Below the pieces are notes generated by a model. It had not been told where the DNA came from and searched no databases. It saw only the letters and a program-made list of their open reading frames with translations. Positions 33,789-38,407 of a stretch of DNA of 38,407 nt are shown here, in pieces. This DNA is from STF1-184 sp050178795 (GTDB taxonomy: Bacteria > Bacillota > Clostridia > Christensenellales > UBA1242). Location of the stretch: NCBI GenBank assembly GCA_050178795.1, contig JBFXFT010000009.1, forward strand, positions 1-38,407, read 5' to 3'. Position 1 is the stretch's first letter, and the number at the start of each line of letters is the position of its first letter. The position numbers and the translations under genes are program-made.

Positions 33789-34397
33789 ATGAGCAAAATA
33801 ACCGAAATTAAAGTGCAAGAAAAAAACAAAGAGCGCGTCAGCATTAGTTTAGATGGCAAGTTTTTTTGCGGACTTCAAATGGAAACGGTTATTAAAAATC
33901 GCATAAAAATTGGCGATGAAATTTCTGAGGAAAAATTAGAAAATTTACAATTTGAAAGCGAAAAACAAGTGGCTTTTAATAAAGTTTTAAATCTAATAAG
34001 CAAGCGTTTAAAGACAAAGCACGAATTAAAAGTTTACTTGCAAGGCAAAGGCTATTCTAAAAAAGTTGTTGATTATGTAATAGAAAAACTTTCCGAATAC
34101 AACTATGTAAATGACGCAAATTACGCAAAACTCTATGTAAAAAATAACTTAAGCACAAAAGGTGCTAGAAGGTTAAGACAAGAACTAATATTAAAGGGCA
34201 TAAGTAAAAAAATAATAGACGAAGCGTTACTTGACTTACCTAGTCAAGACGAGCAAATTGAGGTTTTAGTAAATAAATATATGCAAAATAAGGAAAAAAC
34301 CAGAGAAAACTATGCAAAACTTTATGCTTATTTAATTCGCAGGGGTTTTAATTACGACCAAATTGAGCCATTTATTAAGTTTAGGGGTGAAAATTAA
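33789..34397 (+). CDS. recX: regulatory protein RecX
   Basis: Controls RecA filament activity, binding it directly in characterised species. The 202-residue protein shows the Bacillota layout: an N-terminal strand-rich extension of about 60 residues and then three-helix repeats, with LISKRLKTKHELKVYLQGKG (about 69-88) and YVNDANYAKLYVKNN (107-121) as the characteristic motifs. The gene is 2 bases after the methyltransferase, and its stop overlaps the acpS start. recA is not in the window. Confidence 0.93.
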   Translation: MSKITEIKVQEKNKERVSISLDGKFFCGLQMETVIKNRIKIGDEISEEKLENLQFESEKQVAFNKVLNLISKRLKTKHELKVYLQGKGYSKKVVDYVIEKLSEYNYVNDANYAKLYVKNNLSTKGARRLRQELILKGISKKIIDEALLDLPSQDEQIEVLVNKYMQNKEKTRENYAKLYAYLIRRGFNYDQIEPFIKFRGEN

Positions 34398-34759
34398 TGC
34401 AAGTTGGAATTGATAGCGTGCTAGTGGAACGCTTTAAAAAAATGAAAAATTTAGATGGCTTTTTAAATAAGTATTTTACCGATTACGAAATAAGTTACAT
34501 ATCAACTAAAAAGGAAAAATATGCAACTATTGCTGGTATTTTTGCCACCAAAGAGGCATTTTTAAAGGCGCTAAAAATTGGTATAGGGCGTGGGGTAGAA
34601 TTAAAAAATATTGAAATAAAACATACAAACAATGGCGCGCCATACATAGTGAAAACGAGTTTTTTAGAGGGCGTTTTTGCGGAGCATAATTTAAAACAAG
34701 TTGATGTAAGCATAACCCACACAAAAAACACCGCAACAGCAATCTGTATAGTGGAATAA
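34397..34759 (+). CDS. acpS: holo-[acyl-carrier-protein] synthase
   Basis: Transfers 4'-phosphopantetheine from coenzyme A to apo-ACP, which activates fatty acid synthesis. The 120-residue protein has the family start GIDSVLVERF with metal-binding Asp6 and the FATKEAFLKAL motif with Glu53, then IGIGRGVELKNIEI and the C-terminal VSITHTKNTATA segment. Length is normal. AGGGGTGA lies before the ATG, which overlaps the recX stop by one base. It is the last gene of the tyrS operon. No clear hairpin terminator follows before the next promoter. Confidence 0.95.
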   Translation: MQVGIDSVLVERFKKMKNLDGFLNKYFTDYEISYISTKKEKYATIAGIFATKEAFLKALKIGIGRGVELKNIEIKHTNNGAPYIVKTSFLEGVFAEHNLKQVDVSITHTKNTATAICIVE

Positions 34760-34807
34760 CTTAATGTTTTTTATTATCATTTCATTTTAATTTATAATAT
34801 TTGCCTA

Positions 34808-34836
34808 TTGACAAAAAACGCTGTAGATGTTATATT
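34808..34836 (+). promoter_or_regulatory. near-consensus sigma-A promoter
   Basis: TTGACA (34808-34813), 17-base spacer, TATATT (34831-34836); precedes the single-pass membrane protein gene. Confidence 0.85.
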
Positions 34837-34889
34837 TATTACATAAAATAATCTTAATTCATGTGAATTTGGGTTGAGGGGGTATGTAT

Positions 34890-35744
34890 ATGCCAGGATT
34901 TAGTATATTTGGATTGATGGCCGCTTCAATGGTTGGCTTAGGAGTAAGTGCATTTCTTGTATATAAAATAAGCAGATTTGGACTAGGTTTTTTCACGAGA
35001 AAATCAAGGTTTCCAAAACTAATAGAAAAGCGTGATATGCAATACCATTTACATGGCAGAATAAATAAAAGATACTACAAAAATCACAGAGTTCATAAGT
35101 TTGGCAAAATAAGAGATTGGTGGAACACAGTAAGATTACAACGTATGATTAATTTCTGTAAGAGAAAAAATGTTGAATATGGACTTATGTATTATACCGA
35201 TAAAGCAGAAAGAATTAAAACAGGTGCCGTTAGGGGTGTTACTAAAGCCGAAAGCGCTGTAACGACAAGAACAGCAACAACCGAAAGAACTTATGATGCT
35301 GCAAATACTTATAAACACGTAAACTACATCAACAGAAGTTCAGAAATTAGTGAAATCAATACATCTTTAAAAGCAGTTGCAGACAAATATAATCAAATTG
35401 AAAGTGCAACAACTAAAGACTATAGCGCAGCAAGCGGAACAGGCAAAAGCCGTTGGATGATACTAAGTTATAATAGCAAGGAAATGGTTCCAGAAACTGT
35501 GGTTTCAAGCAATGTTAGAGCCTTTAACGAACTTGGAATGACGCTTTTAAAATCGGCAGCAGAGGAAAGCCCAGAGGGCGTTTATCCTATTACAGTTGAA
35601 ATTAACTTTGGCACGGACAATGCAAGCAAACCTCAAGTTATGAAGTACAATAATAAAAAGGAATTTGACAATTATTTAAAGATAATTACAGCACAAAGTG
35701 GCGCTTCAGCTGGTAAAGACGATCAATCCGATTTGGTAAAATAA
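34890..35744 (+). CDS. single-pass membrane protein of unknown function
   Basis: A 284-residue protein with one N-terminal membrane helix (about 3-25, very short outside part) followed by a strongly basic stretch (about 28-90, with KRYYKNHRVHKFGKIRDW). By the positive-inside rule the rest should be cytoplasmic. Residues about 100-140 are Thr/Ala-rich, and the last 120 residues look mixed alpha/beta. GAGGGGG at 34876-34882 fits the ATG at 34890 (7 bases) better than the ATG at 34884 (1 base). It is monocistronic, with a near-consensus promoter and strong terminator. I do not recognise the family. The basic membrane-proximal region could bind nucleic acid or acidic lipids, which is speculation. 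Confidence 0.8.
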   Translation: MPGFSIFGLMAASMVGLGVSAFLVYKISRFGLGFFTRKSRFPKLIEKRDMQYHLHGRINKRYYKNHRVHKFGKIRDWWNTVRLQRMINFCKRKNVEYGLMYYTDKAERIKTGAVRGVTKAESAVTTRTATTERTYDAANTYKHVNYINRSSEISEINTSLKAVADKYNQIESATTKDYSAASGTGKSRWMILSYNSKEMVPETVVSSNVRAFNELGMTLLKSAAEESPEGVYPITVEINFGTDNASKPQVMKYNNKKEFDNYLKIITAQSGASAGKDDQSDLVK

Positions 35745-35757
35745 AAATTAAAAGTTA

Positions 35758-35786
35758 AAAAGAAGTCGTAGGACTTCTTTTTTTTG
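35758..35786 (+). terminator. intrinsic terminator
   Basis: AAGAAGTC (35760-35767) pairs with GACTTCTT (35772-35779) around GTAG, followed by a T run. Confidence 0.93.
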
Positions 35787-35845
35787 TGATTATATAAATA
35801 TTATTTACTAAACTTAATTTTAACTTTATTTATTGGGTGCTTTTA

Positions 35846-35874
35846 TTGACATAAAAGTGTTATAATAATATAAT
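35846..35874 (+). promoter_or_regulatory. perfect consensus sigma-A promoter of lgt
   Basis: TTGACA (35846-35851), 17-base spacer, TATAAT (35869-35874). Confidence 0.88.
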
Positions 35875-35906
35875 TCTAATTGTAGAAGAGAGATTGGAGG
35901 AAAGTT

Positions 35907-36665
35907 ATGCCTAGTGGATTTACAATATTTGGTTATGAGATAAAGTTTTATGGTTTACTAATTGGTATAGGCTTTGTTTTTGGTCTTTTAATGGTTAGTT
36001 ATTTTGCAAAGAAAAAAGGTTTTCATAAAGATTTACCATATGACCTTATTTTGATTGTTTTTCCTTTATCTATAGTTGGTGCAAGGCTTTACTATGTAAT
36101 ATTTAGTGGCAGGGTGTGGACTTTTGCTGAAATAATTGCCATTCAAAACGGCGGACTTGCAATTTATGGTGGCATAATTGGCGGTTTAATTGGTCTACTT
36201 ATTTATTCCAAAATTAAAAAAATTGATGCAGTAAAAATTACAGACATAGTTATTCCTGCTTTAATTTTAGGTCAAGTAATTGGTCGCTGGGGCAACTTTT
36301 TTAATCAAGAGGCGTTTGGTCCGCTTGTAACAGATCCTGCTTTGCAATGGTTTCCTTATGCAGTATACATTGAAGCAGAAAGCGCTTGGCATATGGCGAC
36401 ATTCTTTTATGAAAGTATGTGGAACTTAGTTGGCTTTTTCATAATAACTTCAATATATTTAAAATTCAACAAAAAGGGCTATGCAACTTCGCTTTATTTA
36501 ATATATTACGGAATAGGCAGGGTGCTTATTGAGGGACTAAGGACAGATAGTTTATACATACCAAATACAGGTATTCGTGTTAGTCAATTACTGAGTGGCA
36601 TTTTAGTAGTTATTGGTATAATTATGTTCATATACTATTATAAGTCTCAGAGAATAAAACAATAA
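35907..36665 (+). CDS. lgt: prolipoprotein diacylglyceryl transferase
   Basis: Attaches diacylglycerol from membrane phospholipid to the lipobox Cys of prolipoproteins. The 252-residue protein has about seven membrane segments and the Lgt signature GRWGNFFNQEAFG (126-138), with the catalytic-region NGGLAIYGG segment (about 81-89) that carries Tyr where E. coli has His103, and the C-terminal GIGRVLIEGLRTDSL. GGAGG precedes the ATG. Its likely substrates in this window are the lipoproteins at 1175 and 15395. It is first of a two-gene operon with a DivIVA-like gene 31 bases downstream. Confidence 0.97.
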   Translation: MPSGFTIFGYEIKFYGLLIGIGFVFGLLMVSYFAKKKGFHKDLPYDLILIVFPLSIVGARLYYVIFSGRVWTFAEIIAIQNGGLAIYGGIIGGLIGLLIYSKIKKIDAVKITDIVIPALILGQVIGRWGNFFNQEAFGPLVTDPALQWFPYAVYIEAESAWHMATFFYESMWNLVGFFIITSIYLKFNKKGYATSLYLIYYGIGRVLIEGLRTDSLYIPNTGIRVSQLLSGILVVIGIIMFIYYYKSQRIKQ

Positions 36666-36696
36666 AACTTTAATTTTAAAAGAGGTTATTTAATTA

Positions 36697-37659
36697 ATGC
36701 AAGACTTCAACATAGAAAAAAAAGGTTACAATAGGGACGAGGTGCAAAACACCATAGAAAATTTGGTTGCCGATTATGAAAGCAAAATATCTTTACAGGA
36801 CGCACAAATAGAAAATTTAAAGCAAGAATTGGATGAATTAAACAGGGCTTTAAACGAGTATAAAAGTAAAGATAAAAACATATCAGGCACGATTCTTGCT
36901 GCAGTTGAAACGGCACAACAAATAGAAAACAATTCAAAAAATATATATGATTCAGAAATAAAAAAAATAAAAGCGCTTTATGGCAAATGGGAGGAGTTTT
37001 TGACCCAAGCCGTAAGGAATTATCCAGAGATTGATGAGACTTACGACATACAAATAATTTTGCAAAACTTTAAAAACATAATAGATAGAACAATTGCAGA
37101 AAACCTAGATTCTATGCGCGTTATGAGAAAGGAAAACAATAAAAAAGCACAAAGTGGCATACAAAGTTTACTAGACAGAATGAATAAAACCGCTTCAAAA
37201 TCTCCTCTTGGTTCAAGTAAGACGAGTGGTCAAAGCGCATCTGAAAGTTTTAATAACAATTACATCAAAAAGACAAGTGTAGAGCCACAAATTTCAGTGC
37301 AATCAAATGTTGTTAAAAAGGCAAGACCAGATAGTAGTTATGTTGCAGACAGTAAGCCAATTACCAATTTTTCAACTAATATTAAGCCAATTACTAATTT
37401 GACACTAAATGGCGATGATAAATATGATAATTTGGCGGATAAATACTTAAATACAAACAACACAGAGAGCGAAAATTTTGCTCAAAATGCTTATAGTAGG
37501 CAGTTAATTGCAAAAAATAAGAAAAAACAAAAAGAATATGAAGCATACCCCGAGCCAAATGAATCTGGCTTTGACTTAAAAGCAGCGCTTAACCCTACGG
37601 AAGAACTTACAGAACTTATGAAATCATTTGACTTTTTCAGTGAGGGTGATGATAAATAA
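36697..37659 (+). CDS. DivIVA-family coiled-coil protein
   Basis: A 320-residue cytoplasmic protein. The N-terminus matches DivIVA/GpsB: a short motif with GYNRDEVQNTIENLVADYES (residues 10-29) followed by a heptad coiled coil (about 30-65). A second helical region lies at about 70-150. The rest is Ser/Asn/Lys-rich and probably disordered, with a charged end (ELTELMKSFDFF). DivIVA proteins bind curved membrane at poles or division sites and recruit partners. The GAGG site is about 11 bases from the ATG, somewhat far. Co-transcription with lgt suggests an envelope role. The usual neighbours sepF, ylmH and ileS are not here, so it may be a paralog. Confidence 0.8.
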   Translation: MQDFNIEKKGYNRDEVQNTIENLVADYESKISLQDAQIENLKQELDELNRALNEYKSKDKNISGTILAAVETAQQIENNSKNIYDSEIKKIKALYGKWEEFLTQAVRNYPEIDETYDIQIILQNFKNIIDRTIAENLDSMRVMRKENNKKAQSGIQSLLDRMNKTASKSPLGSSKTSGQSASESFNNNYIKKTSVEPQISVQSNVVKKARPDSSYVADSKPITNFSTNIKPITNLTLNGDDKYDNLADKYLNTNNTESENFAQNAYSRQLIAKNKKKQKEYEAYPEPNESGFDLKAALNPTEELTELMKSFDFFSEGDDK

Positions 37660-37690
37660 AAAAAACCGTACTCGGTACGGTTTTTTGTTT
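37660..37690. terminator. bidirectional terminator
   Basis: CCGTAC (37666-37671) pairs with GTACGG (37675-37680) around TCG, with A and T runs on both sides; serves the DivIVA-like gene and the minus-strand gene. Confidence 0.9.
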
Positions 37691-37700
37691 TTTTTAATTT

Positions 37701-38177
37701 CTATATGTGAATAATAGATGGGTCTTCTACTTCGTGAGTAACACCTTTCTTTTCAGATGGGTGTCTTTCATTATCGCTGAAGGTTTGTTTTGAGTGCTCT
37801 CTATCGGCTATTCTTTGCTCTTGCATTAATTTGTCTTTCATCTTAGGGTGCAAAGTCATTTTTACTTGGCGTCCAAGTTTTGCCCACTCATAATCATCGT
37901 TAAACATATCTATAGTTATGTCATCTCTATTAAGAACGATTGAAATAGCGTCTCTAAGTGTGCTTTTATAGACAATTAAGTCGTCAAGTTCTAGTTGTTT
38001 TTCTGCTATAACCTTTGGGTCATCACTAAGCCACCATGCAGTATAACTATCATCCATTAATTTTAGTATTTTCGTAAAGTGTGCATTGTCAACAGATGAG
38101 TCTATAACTTGGCTTAAAAGCCTATCGTTGCTCAAAAAACTTAGTTTTATGTAAGGGTTATTAAATTTTCTATCCAT
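37701..38177 (-). CDS. protein of unknown function
   Basis: A 158-residue soluble protein that I do not recognise. The first 115 residues look helical, with WWLSDDPKVIAEKQLELDDL (about 48-67) and a basic segment KLGRQVKMTLHPKMKDKLM. The last 40 residues are charged, His/Glu/Lys-rich and probably disordered. AAAAGGA lies about 10 bases before the ATG on the minus strand. This is the only gene in the window ending in TAG. It has its own strong promoter and shares the terminator with the DivIVA-like gene. Confidence 0.78.
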   Translation of the reverse strand: MDRKFNNPYIKLSFLSNDRLLSQVIDSSVDNAHFTKILKLMDDSYTAWWLSDDPKVIAEKQLELDDLIVYKSTLRDAISIVLNRDDITIDMFNDDYEWAKLGRQVKMTLHPKMKDKLMQEQRIADREHSKQTFSDNERHPSEKKGVTHEVEDPSIIHI

Positions 38178-38209
38178 ATAAAAAGCGTCCTTTTAATATT
38201 TATATACAA

Positions 38210-38238
38210 ATTATAGCATATAAAAATTGTGAGTGCAA
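38210..38238 (-). promoter_or_regulatory. extended -10 sigma-A promoter of the 158-residue gene
   Basis: On the minus strand TTGCAC (38238-38233), 17-base spacer, TATAAT (38215-38210), with TG one base upstream of the -10 box. Confidence 0.8.
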
Positions 38239-38355
38239 TAGTCTTTTAGCAATTTTTATTTCCATTTTTTTAAAAATTTTACTAAACACGTGAAATAGTG
38301 TAAAGGGAGGTAATAAAAAAGTGCAAAAAAAGAGTTAAAAAGTCCAAAAAAGTTG

Positions 38356-38384
38356 TTGACACTCTAACTTTGTTATGGTAGACT
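38356..38384 (+). promoter_or_regulatory. strong promoter directed out of the window
   Basis: TTGACA (38356-38361), 17-base spacer, TAGACT (38379-38384), with no start codon and ribosome site in the 23 remaining bases. It may serve a stable RNA gene or a gene beyond the edge. Confidence 0.6.
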
Positions 38385-38407
38385 AACAAGGCTGTTGAGC
38401 TTATGCT

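Noticed and set aside
191..38177. Reassignment of TGA to tryptophan
   Set aside because: Trp is encoded by TGG throughout and all genes are full length under the standard code; only avoidance of TGA as a stop is supported.
38306..38335. Very short frame (five codons from GTG) behind a GGGAGG sequence
   Set aside because: Too short to support as a gene and has no downstream gene in the window to act as a leader for.

Overview
The window is AT-rich DNA from a low-GC Gram-positive bacterium, most likely an uncultured Clostridia- or Bacilli-like Bacillota lineage. The reasons are strong purine-rich ribosome binding sites (AGGAGG, GGAGG), consensus sigma-A promoters, U-tailed hairpin terminators after most transcription units, lipobox lipoproteins with an lgt gene, a DivIVA-family protein, and RecX, YigZ, MnmA and class II aldolase. 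All 27 genes called appear intact under the standard code. 26 end in TAA, one in TAG and none in TGA. No tRNA, rRNA, CRISPR array or insertion sequence was seen, and no gene-free stretch exceeds 300 bases.

Left part (1-5030): a possible structured RNA tail with a terminator, rsmA, a propeller-like lipoprotein, a protein with two identical-spacing zinc ribbons and a very acidic repetitive tail, and a Rho-like protein. The Rho-like protein keeps the Rho N-terminal domain, the RNA-binding domain and much of the ATPase fold, but its Walker A and Walker B residues are replaced. The acidic-tail gene, the rho-like gene and the distant fba recall the rpoE(delta)-pyrG-fba-murA-rho neighbourhood of Bacillota.

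Middle part (5031-25716): a type IV secretion/conjugation-like apparatus. A 2444-residue Ig-like surface protein and a VirD4/TraG coupling ATPase lie on the minus strand. Divergently follow a two-helix VirB2/TrbC-like pilin, a lipoprotein with EF-hand-like loops, a VirB6/TrbL-like membrane protein, a PrgI-VirB4 fusion ATPase, a 1034-residue protein with an internally duplicated domain, and an 81-residue helical protein. Most of these genes have their own promoter and terminator. No relaxase, VirB8-like protein, peptidoglycan hydrolase, integrase or attachment site is visible. The locus sits between core metabolic genes, so it looks more like a fixed cellular machine than an intact conjugative element.

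Right part (25770-38407): housekeeping genes. These are fba (minus), a degenerate glycosyltransferase-like membrane protein, gapA of the E. coli/eukaryotic type, a zinc-ribbon TM2 protein with mnmA, an unknown gene behind a perfect consensus promoter, and the tight operon tyrS-yigZ-methyltransferase-recX-acpS. A single-pass membrane protein of unknown role, lgt with a DivIVA-like gene, and an unknown minus-strand gene follow. A strong promoter points out of the right edge.

The most unusual items are the Rho pseudo-ATPase beside the acidic zinc-ribbon protein, the relaxase-less secretion locus with its giant surface protein and duplicated-domain partner, and the absence of TGA stops.
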